From assembly GCF_900106955.1 (NCBI RefSeq), contig NZ_FNNI01000012.1, positions 1-64,000 of the forward strand: DNA of 64,000 nt. Reading direction: 5' to 3'. The position numbers and the translations under genes are program-made. The stretch is from Aidingimonas halophila (GTDB lineage Bacteria > Pseudomonadota > Gammaproteobacteria > Pseudomonadales > Halomonadaceae). How positions within the stretch are numbered: the first letter of the stretch is position 1; every line of letters begins with the position of its first letter. Below, piece after piece: positions 1-9,501 of this stretch. The notes below the pieces were generated by a model. The model saw only the letters and a program-made list of their open reading frames with translations. It made no database searches and was not told the origin of the DNA.

Positions 1-146
1 TAAAACAACTACTTCGGACCATCACACCACCGGCAACGCCTGCGCCTCGCCGGCAGCGGATGCGTACTTTACGCCCTGACGATGAAGAACGCAAGAGATG
101 TCGGCTGATCAGGGAAGGATATTTTCATAGGAACGACAAACAGGGC

Positions 147-989
147 CTATCTGCGGAGCATACGTGAGGCAGCCAGTATCGGTCCTGACAACACATAAGC
201 GCCAAACAGCAGGAGAAGCATGACGGGCGGCTCGACGGATATCACGACGAAGGCCAGAACGATGGCGAGCAGCACCACAAAAGGTACGGGGCCCTTGAGG
301 TCTATTTCCTTGAAACTATAGTAACGAATGTTACTCACCATCAGCATCCCAGCCGCTCCAACGACAACCAGCATCAGCAATTTGAAACCGAAAGCTTGAG
401 CGTCAAAGCTGTGGAATGTCCATACACAGGCTGCGACTAACGCTGCTGCCGATGGGCTAGGCAAACCGATGAACCATTTTTTATCGGCAGAACCGAGCTG
501 TATATTGAAACGCGCCAAGCGAAGAGCTGCACAGGCCACGAAGAGAAACGCCACGACCCAGCCAGGTTTACCGACATCTTGCAGTATCCAAGTAAAAGCG
601 ACCAACGCCGGGGCCACACCGAAGGAGAGCATGTCGGACAAGCTATCGTACTCGGCGCCAAAAGCACTCTGCGTGTTAGTGAGCCTAGCCACACGACCAT
701 CCAGTCCATCCAGGACCATCGCGATGAATATGGCGGCAGAGGCGATGGAAAAGTCACCATTGATTCCCGCCACCACAGCGAAAAATCCGGAGAAAAGAGC
801 TGATGTCGTGAACAGATTCGGCAACAGATAGATGCCCTTGCGCCGAACCTTCTTACCGTCCTCGACGGCTTCTTCGACGACCTCCGTTTCTCGCATGAAG
901 GCAGAAGCCAAGTCCTCTTCCACATCAGCATGCTCGGCTTTCTGATGTTCCTCGTTGCCATCACCGGAATTGCGTGGATCCTGGTTCAT
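147..989 (-). CDS. pssA: CDP-diacylglycerol--serine O-phosphatidyltransferase
   Basis: Inner-membrane enzyme that makes phosphatidylserine from CDP-diacylglycerol and serine, the first step to phosphatidylethanolamine. The CDP-alcohol phosphotransferase signature DGxxARx8Gx3Dx3D is intact at about residues 97-119 of 280, and several hydrophobic segments follow. The first ~48 residues are an unusually acidic, soluble extension before the first membrane segment; this is not needed by the family. It lies downstream of ilvC, the order known from Pseudomonas (ilvI-ilvH-ilvC-pssA), but a strong terminator separates the two here. Positions 1-146 beyond its stop hold no recognisable gene. Confidence 0.93.
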   Translation of the reverse strand: MNQDPRNSGDGNEEHQKAEHADVEEDLASAFMRETEVVEEAVEDGKKVRRKGIYLLPNLFTTSALFSGFFAVVAGINGDFSIASAAIFIAMVLDGLDGRVARLTNTQSAFGAEYDSLSDMLSFGVAPALVAFTWILQDVGKPGWVVAFLFVACAALRLARFNIQLGSADKKWFIGLPSPSAAALVAACVWTFHSFDAQAFGFKLLMLVVVGAAGMLMVSNIRYYSFKEIDLKGPVPFVVLLAIVLAFVVISVEPPVMLLLLFGAYVLSGPILAASRMLRR

Positions 990-1077
990 AAGGCTCGTTC
1001 CATTACAGCATCGATAGACAGGTCATGTTGACCATTGTACATAGGTAATGCCATAGCAATAGCCTCCCCACAATGAC

Positions 1078-1107
1078 AAAAAAGGGTGCGTCTGACGCAC
1101 CCTTTTT
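1078..1107 (-). terminator. Rho-independent terminator after ilvC
   Basis: A 7-bp GC stem (GGGTGCG / CGCACCC) with a 5-nt loop is flanked by A and T runs on both sides, so it can work in either direction. It sits 22 bp past the ilvC stop and separates ilvC from pssA. Confidence 0.85.
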
Positions 1108-1129
1108 GCACTAGTGAACCCGAGATATA

Positions 1130-2182
<1,053 letters not shown>

Positions 2183-2242
2183 TCAGCGTTGATGACCACC
2201 GGCACTGTCTTCCGCAGCGCCCGGAACCATCTCATAAACTCG

Positions 2243-2300
2243 TTGACACGATACGCTAGGCAACACATTGCGTAAAACGCTATATTTGCAATATGGCAAT
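2243..2300. promoter_or_regulatory. ilvY-ilvC divergent control region with IlvY operator candidates
   Basis: The 174-bp divergent spacer holds a TTGACA at 2243 and, closer to ilvY, AT-rich dyads: an ATTGC/GCAAT pair spanning 2267-2292 and TTGCAATATGGCAA (2286-2299), which has TTGC/GCAA arms and a T-N11-A-like form. LysR regulators normally bind such sites. The assignment to IlvY comes from position; exact promoter elements for ilvC are not clear by eye. Confidence 0.45.
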
Positions 2301-2320
2301 CCAAAAAGTGCAACGCTCTA

Positions 2321-3211
2321 ATGGACATGCGCCCCTTGAGACACTTCCTGAGCTTGACCGAGTCACTTCACTTCGGTCGTGCCAGTGAAGCATGCCACGT
2401 TAGCCCATCCACACTCAGTCGCTCGATCCGCCAGCTGGAAGAAACACTGGGTGTCCAGCTATTTGAGCGGGACAACCGCCACGTGGCATTAACCCCGCAA
2501 GGGCGGTTCTTCCAGGACTATGCTCGTGATGCACTAGAGCAGTGGGAGGTTGTTCGGCAGACATTAATGGAAGAATCCAAAGAGTTGACCGGTGAAATCA
2601 GCATTTATTGCTCAGTGACAGCGAGCTACAGCTTCCTGTACGACCTGCTTAGCGAATTCAGGCAGCGCCACCCCCGGATCGAATTGAAGCTACATACTGG
2701 CGACCCGGCCGACTCTCTCGCACGGATACAATCGGGAGAGGAAGACATGGCAATTGCCCCACGCCCCAAACACTTGCCTGAAGCTCTCGCCTTCAAACCA
2801 ATGACAACCTCGCCGCTGGTTTTCATTGCCCCTCGAGATGACGCCCCCTGGATTCCTTCGACCCCCCAGGTACCGACTCCCTCACAGTGGCGTAACGTGC
2901 CGATGATTCTATCCGAATCCGGGCTTGCGCGCGAACACTGCGACACTTGGTTCAAGGCACTTGGCGTCACTCCACAGATTTACGCTCAGGTAGCCGGCAA
3001 CGAGGCCATCGTCAGCATGGTAGGGTTGGGTTTTGGTGTCGGTGTCGTGCCAAAAATCGTGCTGGATAACAGCCCTCTGGTCGACCGTATTCGCATGCTG
3101 GCGGTCAAGCCGGAACTACCACACTACGATGTCGGCTTGTGCGTTTCTCAAAGGCGACTGAAGAGTCCGTTGATCAGAGCATTGTGGTCGGAGGTTTCCG
3201 AGCACCAATAA
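2321..3211 (+). CDS. ilvY: LysR-family regulator of ilvC
   Basis: LysR-type transcription factor with an N-terminal winged helix-turn-helix (residues 1-60, HVSPSTLSRSIRQLEE) and a C-terminal periplasmic-binding-like effector domain. The sequence follows E. coli IlvY closely in the region around SPSTLSR, in the CSVTASYSFL segment and in the HTGDPAD segment. It is transcribed divergently from ilvC. By family knowledge it activates ilvC when acetolactate or acetohydroxybutyrate accumulate and represses itself. In Pseudomonas-type order ilvH and ilvC are adjacent; here ilvY and two terminators split them. Confidence 0.92.
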   Translation: MDMRPLRHFLSLTESLHFGRASEACHVSPSTLSRSIRQLEETLGVQLFERDNRHVALTPQGRFFQDYARDALEQWEVVRQTLMEESKELTGEISIYCSVTASYSFLYDLLSEFRQRHPRIELKLHTGDPADSLARIQSGEEDMAIAPRPKHLPEALAFKPMTTSPLVFIAPRDDAPWIPSTPQVPTPSQWRNVPMILSESGLAREHCDTWFKALGVTPQIYAQVAGNEAIVSMVGLGFGVGVVPKIVLDNSPLVDRIRMLAVKPELPHYDVGLCVSQRRLKSPLIRALWSEVSEHQ

Positions 3212-3223
3212 CCCCACCCTCAC

Positions 3224-3247
3224 AAAAAGCCGCCCCGAAGGGGCGGC
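3224..3247 (-). terminator. Rho-independent terminator of the ilvIH operon
   Basis: An 8-bp GC stem (GCCGCCCC / GGGGCGGC) with a 3-nt loop, followed on the minus strand by a run of five T. It lies about 80 bp past the ilvH stop. On the plus strand, where ilvY transcripts arrive, no T run follows. Confidence 0.85.
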
Positions 3248-3328
3248 GTCTGCGACTCTCGATGAAGATGATTTTCGTCAAGATCAAAGACAGCCTCGTC
3301 TTTACCGGAGTGCATTCAGGTTAGTGCA

Positions 3329-3820
3329 TCAGAGTGATAGCACCTTGTCGCCACGGGCGATACCTGACACGCCGGTTCTTGCCACTTCGAGAATGCCTAC
3401 CGGCGCCATGGCTTGCAGGAAGGCATCTAGCTTGCCGGCATCACCGGTAATCTGCACCGTGTAAAGACTGGGCGTCACATCGACGATCTGCGCACGGAAG
3501 ATATCTGCCGTGCGCTTGACCTCATCGCGGGCGGCACCTAATGCCTTGACCTTGACCAGCATCAACTCTCGTTCGATGTGATTACCTTCTGTCAGGTCCA
3601 CCAGTTTGACTACATCGATCAATTTATTGAGATGCTTGGTGATCTGTTCTATCACCCGGTCATCGCCAATGGTGGTTACAGTCAACCGAGATAGTGTCGG
3701 GTCCTCGGTGGGTGCGACGTTGAGTGTCTCGATGTTGTAATTACGTTGGGCAAACAGCCCTACCACGCGGGACAGGGCGCCGGGTTCGTTTTCCATGAGA
3801 ATCGAGATGATATGGCGCAT
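3329..3820 (-). CDS. ilvH: Acetolactate synthase small (regulatory) subunit
   Basis: Regulatory partner of the large subunit IlvI; stabilises it and, by family knowledge, confers feedback inhibition by branched-chain amino acids. The N-terminal ACT domain (residues ~4-78, with ENEPGALSRVVGLF) is followed by the C-terminal ALS_ss domain, and 163 residues is the usual length. The start overlaps the ilvI stop as TGATG, indicating translational coupling in a two-gene operon that ends at the terminator at 3224-3247. Confidence 0.96.
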   Translation of the reverse strand: MRHIISILMENEPGALSRVVGLFAQRNYNIETLNVAPTEDPTLSRLTVTTIGDDRVIEQITKHLNKLIDVVKLVDLTEGNHIERELMLVKVKALGAARDEVKRTADIFRAQIVDVTPSLYTVQITGDAGKLDAFLQAMAPVGILEVARTGVSGIARGDKVLSL

Positions 3821-5544
3821 CAGGTCCGCTCCGTCTTCGAAAGCAACATGTCACGCATGGAGCCCAAGGGCACCTGCATCGGATAGACGTGTTCGCGCGG
3901 ATCGACATAGATGTCCAGGAACACCAATTCATGCTTGTCTGCCAGCAACCTGTCTAGAGCTGGTTCGAGCTCTTCCTTGGTATTCACCCGCAGAGCGGTG
4001 AAACCATACGCTTCCGTCAACTTCTGGAAATCGGGCAAGGATTCCATGTAGGAGTGCGCATGTCGCGACTTGTAATTGAGGTCCTGCCACTGGCGTACCA
4101 TTCCCAATGAGGCATTATTGAGGTTGATGATCTTCACCCCTACCCCATATTGCTTACAGGTCGACAGCTCCTGCATCATCATCTGATAACTGCCTTCCCC
4201 CGTAATGCAGACCACTTGATCATCGGGATAGTTGATCTTGATCCCCATGGCCGCCGGAAACCCGAACCCCATGGTACCGAGGCCCCCGGAAGTGATGAAC
4301 CGATTGGGTTTGTCAAATTTATAATATTGGGCGGCAAACATCTGATGTTGGCCGACATCAGTAGTGACAAAGGCCTCCCCTCGTGTCTGACGACAAATCG
4401 CCTCAATGACTTCCTGAGGTTTAAGGGGCTCATCCGCGACAGAAGGTTCGTAGAGCTTGTTACGGCGTTCTTCACGCCAACTATCGATTTTTTGCCACCA
4501 TTCGGCCAACGCATCTGGATGGGCGATCTCTTTACCCTGAACCAGGCTGATCATTTCATTGACCACATTCTGCGCGGGCCCAACGATGGGAATATCGGCC
4601 CGAACCGTTTTCGACACCGAACTGGGGTCGATATCCACATGCACGATCTTCGCCGTCGGGCAGAACTTGGATGTATTGTTGGTGACGCGATCATCGAAAC
4701 GAGCACCGATAGCGATAACGAGATCGGCATGATGCATGGCCATATTGGATTCATAGGAGCCATGCATGCCCAGCCACCCCAGACACTGCCGATCGCTTTG
4801 AGGATACGATCCGATCCCCATCAGGGTCGTCGTAATCGGGAAGCCCAAACGCTGCACTAGATCCGTCAATCCCTCGCTGGCATTGCCCGTGACCACACCG
4901 CCGCCAGTGTAGAACACCGGCCGCTTGGCCTTGAGCATCAACTCGACGGCCTTCTTGATCTGTCCGGTGTGACCACGACTCACCGGATTATAGGATCGCA
5001 GTTTCACCTTTTTCGGATAGACATACTCGTAACGCTCGGTCGGAGCGGTCATATCCTTTGGAATATCGACGACCACCGGTCCCGGGCGACCAGTGGAGGC
5101 GAGGTAAAACGCCTTCTTGAGCACCTCCGGGATCTCGGACGGGTGATTGATCGAGAAGCTATGTTTCACGATTGGCCGAGTCACACCGATGATGTCGGTT
5201 TCCTGAAAGGCATCATCGCCGATCAAATGACTCATGACCTGACCGCATAGCACCACCATGGGTATCGAGTCCATGTAGGCAGTGGCAATGCCGGTCACGG
5301 CATTGGTGGCGCCTGGCCCGGATGTCACCAGTACAACGCCGGGTTTACCGGAAGCGCGCGCATAACCATCAGCGGCATGAGTTGCCGCCTGTTCGTGCCG
5401 AACCAGAATATGCTTGACTTTATCTTGGCGGAATAAGGCGTCATAAATATGCAACGCCGCGCCGCCTGGGTAGCCGTAAATATACTCAACGCCCTCATCC
5501 TGAAGGAAACGGGCGATCATATCGGCGCCGGAAAGCAGTTCCAC
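3820..5544 (-). CDS. ilvI: Acetolactate synthase large (catalytic) subunit
   Basis: Thiamine-diphosphate and FAD enzyme that condenses pyruvate with pyruvate or 2-oxobutyrate at the start of valine/leucine and isoleucine synthesis. The glutamate that activates ThDP lies in the VRHEQAA segment, and the C-terminal ThDP/Mg motif is GEG...LNN rather than the commoner GDG. The start is placed at a GTG: AGGGGAGA sits 6 nt upstream, the protein then begins MELLSGAD like E. coli IlvI, and the length becomes 574 residues, equal to E. coli. An in-frame ATG at 5577 would add 11 residues but has no such support. Confidence 0.93.
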   Translation of the reverse strand: MELLSGADMIARFLQDEGVEYIYGYPGGAALHIYDALFRQDKVKHILVRHEQAATHAADGYARASGKPGVVLVTSGPGATNAVTGIATAYMDSIPMVVLCGQVMSHLIGDDAFQETDIIGVTRPIVKHSFSINHPSEIPEVLKKAFYLASTGRPGPVVVDIPKDMTAPTERYEYVYPKKVKLRSYNPVSRGHTGQIKKAVELMLKAKRPVFYTGGGVVTGNASEGLTDLVQRLGFPITTTLMGIGSYPQSDRQCLGWLGMHGSYESNMAMHHADLVIAIGARFDDRVTNNTSKFCPTAKIVHVDIDPSSVSKTVRADIPIVGPAQNVVNEMISLVQGKEIAHPDALAEWWQKIDSWREERRNKLYEPSVADEPLKPQEVIEAICRQTRGEAFVTTDVGQHQMFAAQYYKFDKPNRFITSGGLGTMGFGFPAAMGIKINYPDDQVVCITGEGSYQMMMQELSTCKQYGVGVKIINLNNASLGMVRQWQDLNYKSRHAHSYMESLPDFQKLTEAYGFTALRVNTKEELEPALDRLLADKHELVFLDIYVDPREHVYPMQVPLGSMRDMLLSKTERT

Positions 5545-5545
5545 G

Positions 5546-5689
5546 TTATTTCTCCCCTGTAAGGTCTCGAGTGCCATGCCGCGCCTTGGCGCGACGTTCG
5601 AGTGCGGCGGTGCGCCGCTGCCGGCCTGGAGCCGACACCTGATGCCAAACCCTGGCGTTATTAGATCCGGATAGGATCTGCACTCTCAT
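5546..5689 (-). CDS. Upstream ORF (47 codons) in the ilvI leader
   Basis: A short frame that opens at an ATG 145 bp before ilvI and closes with TAA one base before the ilvI GTG start. The ilvI ribosome-binding site lies within its last codons, so translation of the two would be coupled or competing. The predicted peptide has Val3, Ile5 and Leu6 near the start and is arginine-rich later. No clear Shine-Dalgarno precedes its ATG. Whether it is translated, and whether it senses branched-chain amino-acyl tRNA supply, is inference; it could be a chance frame in GC-rich leader DNA. Confidence 0.4.
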   Translation of the reverse strand: MRVQILSGSNNARVWHQVSAPGRQRRTAALERRAKARHGTRDLTGEK

Positions 5690-5724
5690 CACGGCGGTTT
5701 GCCGCGTAGGGGGCGTTGGCCAGG

Positions 5725-5784
5725 CCAGGCGGTTAGCCCGTACCTGGTATATCCTTCGGCGGGTACAGGTCTCGTGACCTACCC
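5725..5784 (-). promoter_or_regulatory. ilvI leader RNA with mutually exclusive helices
   Basis: On the minus strand, hairpin A (5784-5761) pairs GGGTA-GGTC with GACC-TG-TACCC around an ACGA loop. Hairpin B (5747-5725) pairs CCAGG-TA-CGG with CCG-CCTGG. An alternative 8-bp helix joins CCTGTACC (5769-5762) to GGTACGGG (5744-5737) and excludes both. Further hairpins follow at 5679-5663 (AGATCC/GGATCT) and 5618-5604 (GCGGCG/CGCCGC). This arrangement is typical of attenuation or riboswitch leaders; no specific family was recognised. Confidence 0.5.
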
Positions 5785-5841
5785 TTCACGCGGGAAATGG
5801 GGATTGCCCGTCGAGTCCGCGTCCGCAATCAGGAACATTCA

Positions 5842-5870
5842 AGATTCCAACAGCCATGCAAAACTGTCAA
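5842..5870 (-). promoter_or_regulatory. Candidate ilvIH promoter
   Basis: A perfect -35 TTGACA (5870-5865) is followed after 17 bp by a weak -10 GAATCT (5847-5842). Transcription from here would give a leader of roughly 290 nt before ilvI. The -10 match is poor, so the position is tentative. The whole 5545-5988 interval carries only this promoter, the leader and the clpB 3' hairpin. Confidence 0.4.
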
Positions 5871-5931
5871 CCGCAAAACGGATTCATGGTCGTAAAAAAT
5901 GGCTACAGTGCGATAGTGGGCATGCATATAC

Positions 5932-5962
5932 GACTCGCCGCTTGAACAACAAACGGCGAGTC
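5932..5962 (-). terminator. Hairpin downstream of clpB
   Basis: A perfect 9-bp stem (GACTCGCCG / CGGCGAGTC) with a 13-nt loop lies 26 bp past the clpB stop. No T run follows on the minus strand, so it may be a 3' stabiliser or a weak terminator. Confidence 0.4.
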
Positions 5963-5988
5963 CGCGGCACTGCTATTGAAATCACGTA

Positions 5989-8589
5989 TCAGGCGTGCCG
6001 GAAGATCAAGTGTCCGTCTTCCGACGTTACCCTGATGGTGTCCCCAGCCGTGAATTTCCCTGCCAGCAGATCCTGAGACAAGGGATTCTCGATACGGCTT
6101 TGGATAGCACGCTTGAGTGGACGAGCGCCATACACCGGATCGAAACCCACCACAGCCAACTGTGCCAGGGCGTCGTCGGACACCTCGAGTCCCATATCGC
6201 GTTCAGCAAGACGCTCACGCAACCTCTCGAGCTGGATACCGGCAATGGCCTGAATCTGTTCCTGTCCTAGTGCATGGAACACCACGACTTCATCAATCCG
6301 GTTAATCAGTTCGGGACGGAAGTGGTCAGCCACAACCGACATGACCATGTCTTTCATCTGAGCATAGTTCTTATCGGCACCTTCGCTTTCATCACTCCCC
6401 ATACGCTGGATGATGTCGGATCCCATGTTGGACGTCATGACAATCACGGTATTGCGAAAATCAACCGTCCTGCCCTGCCCATCGGTCAACCGACCATCTT
6501 CGAGCACTTGCAACAAGATGTTGAAAACATCGTTATGGGCTTTTTCCACTTCGTCGAGCAGCAACACCGAGTAAGGCTTGCGACGAACGGCCTCGGTCAG
6601 ATAGCCCCCCTCTTCATAACCGACATATCCAGGGGGCGCGCCAATCAGCCGTGCCACGGAGTGCTTCTCCATGAATTCGGACATGTCGATGCGCACCATG
6701 GCCTCTTCAGTATCGAAAAGGAAGTTGGCTAGAGACTTGCACAGCTCAGTCTTGCCCACCCCAGTGGGACCAAGGAACAGAAAGGACCCATTGGGACGAT
6801 TCGGGTCAGCCAGACCGGCGCGCGAGCGCCGCACAGCATTCGCCACGGCGGTCACGGCCTCGTCCTGACCGATGACACGCTCATGCAAGGCTTCTTCCAT
6901 GCGCAGCAGCTTGTCACGCTCTCCTTCAAGCATCTTGGCGACGGGTATACCAGTCCAGCGCGACACGACTTCAGCCACCTCTTCCTCGGTCACGCTGGAG
7001 CGCAACAAGGTATGCTGGGATGTATCTGCTTCGCCTGCCTCCGATTCTGCAATCTTTCGCTCGAGTTCCGGAATCACACCGTACTGCAACTCGGACATCC
7101 GCCCCAGGTCCCCCTGGCGCTTGGCAGCGTCCAACTCGACCCTGGCCTTGTCGAGTTCATCCTTGTATTGCGCCGCTCCCTCGATGCTCGCCTTCTCGGC
7201 TTTCCATACCTCTTCCAGATCGGCATATTCACGGCTCAACTCATCGATCTGGTCCTCCAGGTGTTCGAGCCGCTTACGAGATGCCTCATCCGTTTCCTTC
7301 TTGAGATGCTCTCGCTCCATCTTCAGTTGAATCAGACGGCGATCTAGCCTGTCCATCTCTTCTGGCTTCGAGTCGAGCTCCATCCGAATGCGGGAAGAGG
7401 CCTCATCGATCAAGTCTATTGCCTTATCCGGCAACTGTCGGTCGGTGATGTAGCGCGCTGACAGCTTGGCCGCCGCAATGATCGCCGAGTCGGTGATATT
7501 CAACCTGTGATGGACCTCGTAACGCTCCTTGAGGCCACGCAAAATGGCCACCGTATCTTCTTCGCTCGGCTCATCGACCATCACTTTCTGGAAACGGCGC
7601 TCCAGTGCAGCATCCTTTTCGATATGCTGGCGATACTCATCCAACGTGGTGGCGCCCACGCAGTGCAATTCACCACGCGCCAGCGCCGGCTTGAGCATAT
7701 TACCGGCATCCATGGCTCCCTCGGCTTTTCCAGCCCCGACCATGGTATGCAACTCATCGATGAAGAGAATGATTTTCCCTTCTTCCTGAGCCAGCTCCTT
7801 GAGTACCGCTTTAAGCCGCTCCTCGAACTCACCACGATACTTGGCTCCTGCCAGAAGCGCTCCCATGTCGAGCGACAGCACGCGCTTGTCTTTGAGTCCC
7901 TCGGGAACCTCCCCGTCGACGATGCGATTGGCCAGCCCTTCCACAATTGCGGTTTTACCAACACCGGGCTCACCGATCAGCACCGGATTGTTCTTGGTCC
8001 GACGCTGTAACACTTGGATGGTGCGGCGAATCTCATCATCACGACCGATCACGGGATCAAGTTTGCCTTCCGCTGCACGAGCAGTGAGGTCGAGCGTATA
8101 TTTATCCAAGGCTTCGCGATTATCCTCAGCATTGGGATCATCGACCTTCTCGCCTCCACGCAGGCTATCAATCGCCTGTTCCACGCTTTGGCGGCTCAAC
8201 CCGGCTTGCGTGAGCACCTTGCTGACCGCGTGTTTCATCTCCAGTGCTGCCAGCAATACCAACTCACTGGCGATATACTGGTCGCCACGCTGCTGCGCCT
8301 CTCGGTCGGCAAGATTGAACAGGCGCCCCAGGTCACGAGAAGGCTGAACTTCACCATCGAACTGCCCGACCTGAGGAAGGTCATCGATGTAGCGTGACAA
8401 GCCACTGCGCAGCTTGCCTGGATCACCTCCAGCCTTTTTCACCAAGCCTTTGAGACCACTATCGTTGGCATCCATCAACGCCAATAACAGGTGGCCAGGA
8501 TCCAGTTGATTATGTCCACGGCCGACAGCCAGGGATTGAGCATCGGCTACCGCATTTTGCAGCTTGCCGGTAAATTTATCGGGTCGCAT
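5989..8589 (-). CDS. clpB: ATP-dependent chaperone ClpB (Hsp100 disaggregase)
   Basis: Hexameric cytoplasmic AAA+ disaggregase that works with DnaK/DnaJ/GrpE to recover aggregated proteins after heat or other stress. The order is the N-terminal Clp_N repeats, first AAA+ module with Walker A GEPGVGKT (about residue 205) and Walker B LFIDELH, a long coiled-coil middle domain (about 400-530, rich in E/K/R), the second AAA+ module with GPTGVGKT, and the C-terminal D2-small domain. The length of 866 residues is normal. It is the last gene of rluD-pgeF-clpB, with its own heat-shock promoter. Confidence 0.97.
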   Translation of the reverse strand: MRPDKFTGKLQNAVADAQSLAVGRGHNQLDPGHLLLALMDANDSGLKGLVKKAGGDPGKLRSGLSRYIDDLPQVGQFDGEVQPSRDLGRLFNLADREAQQRGDQYIASELVLLAALEMKHAVSKVLTQAGLSRQSVEQAIDSLRGGEKVDDPNAEDNREALDKYTLDLTARAAEGKLDPVIGRDDEIRRTIQVLQRRTKNNPVLIGEPGVGKTAIVEGLANRIVDGEVPEGLKDKRVLSLDMGALLAGAKYRGEFEERLKAVLKELAQEEGKIILFIDELHTMVGAGKAEGAMDAGNMLKPALARGELHCVGATTLDEYRQHIEKDAALERRFQKVMVDEPSEEDTVAILRGLKERYEVHHRLNITDSAIIAAAKLSARYITDRQLPDKAIDLIDEASSRIRMELDSKPEEMDRLDRRLIQLKMEREHLKKETDEASRKRLEHLEDQIDELSREYADLEEVWKAEKASIEGAAQYKDELDKARVELDAAKRQGDLGRMSELQYGVIPELERKIAESEAGEADTSQHTLLRSSVTEEEVAEVVSRWTGIPVAKMLEGERDKLLRMEEALHERVIGQDEAVTAVANAVRRSRAGLADPNRPNGSFLFLGPTGVGKTELCKSLANFLFDTEEAMVRIDMSEFMEKHSVARLIGAPPGYVGYEEGGYLTEAVRRKPYSVLLLDEVEKAHNDVFNILLQVLEDGRLTDGQGRTVDFRNTVIVMTSNMGSDIIQRMGSDESEGADKNYAQMKDMVMSVVADHFRPELINRIDEVVVFHALGQEQIQAIAGIQLERLRERLAERDMGLEVSDDALAQLAVVGFDPVYGARPLKRAIQSRIENPLSQDLLAGKFTAGDTIRVTSEDGHLIFRHA

Positions 8590-8660
8590 TCACTGTCCTC
8601 CATCGGGGTGACGATGCGTTCGGACGCACCGTTTAGCCCTTGATCATGTCTTGACTTATT

Positions 8661-8689
8661 CAATGGAGGTATGCTGTATGGTTTTCAAG
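8661..8689 (-). promoter_or_regulatory. Sigma32 (RpoH) heat-shock promoter of clpB
   Basis: The minus strand reads CTTGAAA (8689-8683), 14 bp, then CTCCATTG, close to the sigma32 consensus CTTGAAA-N11-16-CCCCATNT. It ends about 72 bp before the clpB ATG, in the pgeF-clpB spacer (8590-8748). Confidence 0.7.
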
Positions 8690-8748
8690 TCGTACTGACC
8701 AAGTTCTCTGGGCTCACCACGCCTGGCGCATAACTCTTCGGGTTGCAG

Positions 8749-9501
8749 CTATTTCAACCAGATGACACTGGCCATACGTCCGGTTTTACCGTCATCACGG
8801 CGGTGGGAATAGAAACGGGATTCACAGGCAGTACAGAAATGCCCCCCACTAATCTGGGACACCCCGAGGCGCTCAAGTCGTAAACGCGCCAAACGGTAAA
8901 TATCTGCCATGTAGTGGCCCAGACGATAAGGACTCGGTTCAAAAGCGGACACCGCATTCGGTTGCACCGCCACAAAGGCATCGAAGACTTCGGGGCCGAC
9001 CTCGAATTGGGCATTGGAAATGGCGGGTCCCAGCCAAACCATCAGTTCATCCGGCTGGTTGCCCAACGCCGCAACACAGGCTTCCAACACACCGCTCGCC
9101 AAGCTTCGCCAACCAGCATGTGCCAATGCCACACGAGTCCCACGCTGGTCACAGAAGAAGACCGGAAGACAGTCCGCCGTCTGAATGACACAGGCATAGC
9201 GTTGATCGAACGCGACGGCTGCATCGGCGTCGGGGGGGGTATCAGCATAGGTTTGCTGTACCTTGGCTCCATGAACCTGATTGAGCCATAACAGCGGTCG
9301 GTCATCTCTCACCTGTTGCTGCAGCAACGCTCGGCACTGGGCTACAGATTGCAAATCATCTCCGACATGCTTTGCCGTGTTGAAAGCAGCGAATGCTCCC
9401 TGGCTCGGGCCGGTTTCTCTTGTCGTGACAAAGGCTCCAACCGGGCTCGGTGCCGGCCAATCAGGCAATATCAGAGTCGGCTGCAATTGGGATTCGCTCA
9501 T
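8749..9501 (-). CDS. pgeF: Peptidoglycan editing factor / laccase-domain protein
   Basis: YfiH/PgeF family protein (Cu-oxidase_4, laccase domain), thought to hydrolyse wrongly incorporated amino acids in peptidoglycan precursors; related proteins act on purine nucleosides. Expected His/Cys motifs are present: QVHGAKV, TADCLPVFFCD, LAHAGWR and, near the C-terminus, GHFCTACES followed by FYSHRRD. At 250 residues it is close to the E. coli protein. Its start overlaps the rluD stop by 4 bp (ATGA), so both belong to one operon. Confidence 0.92.
   Translation of the reverse strand: MSESQLQPTLILPDWPAPSPVGAFVTTRETGPSQGAFAAFNTAKHVGDDLQSVAQCRALLQQQVRDDRPLLWLNQVHGAKVQQTYADTPPDADAAVAFDQRYACVIQTADCLPVFFCDQRGTRVALAHAGWRSLASGVLEACVAALGNQPDELMVWLGPAISNAQFEVGPEVFDAFVAVQPNAVSAFEPSPYRLGHYMADIYRLARLRLERLGVSQISGGHFCTACESRFYSHRRDDGKTGRMASVIWLK

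Noticed and set aside
4150-4860. 236-codon plus-strand frame inside ilvI
   Set aside because: Antisense shadow with His/Arg-rich, motif-free translation.
5779-5838. 19-codon frame MFLIADADS... in the ilvI leader as a leader peptide
   Set aside because: Its ATG lies at or upstream of the start site predicted from the TTGACA promoter, it has no ribosome-binding site, and it is not rich in Ile, Leu or Val.
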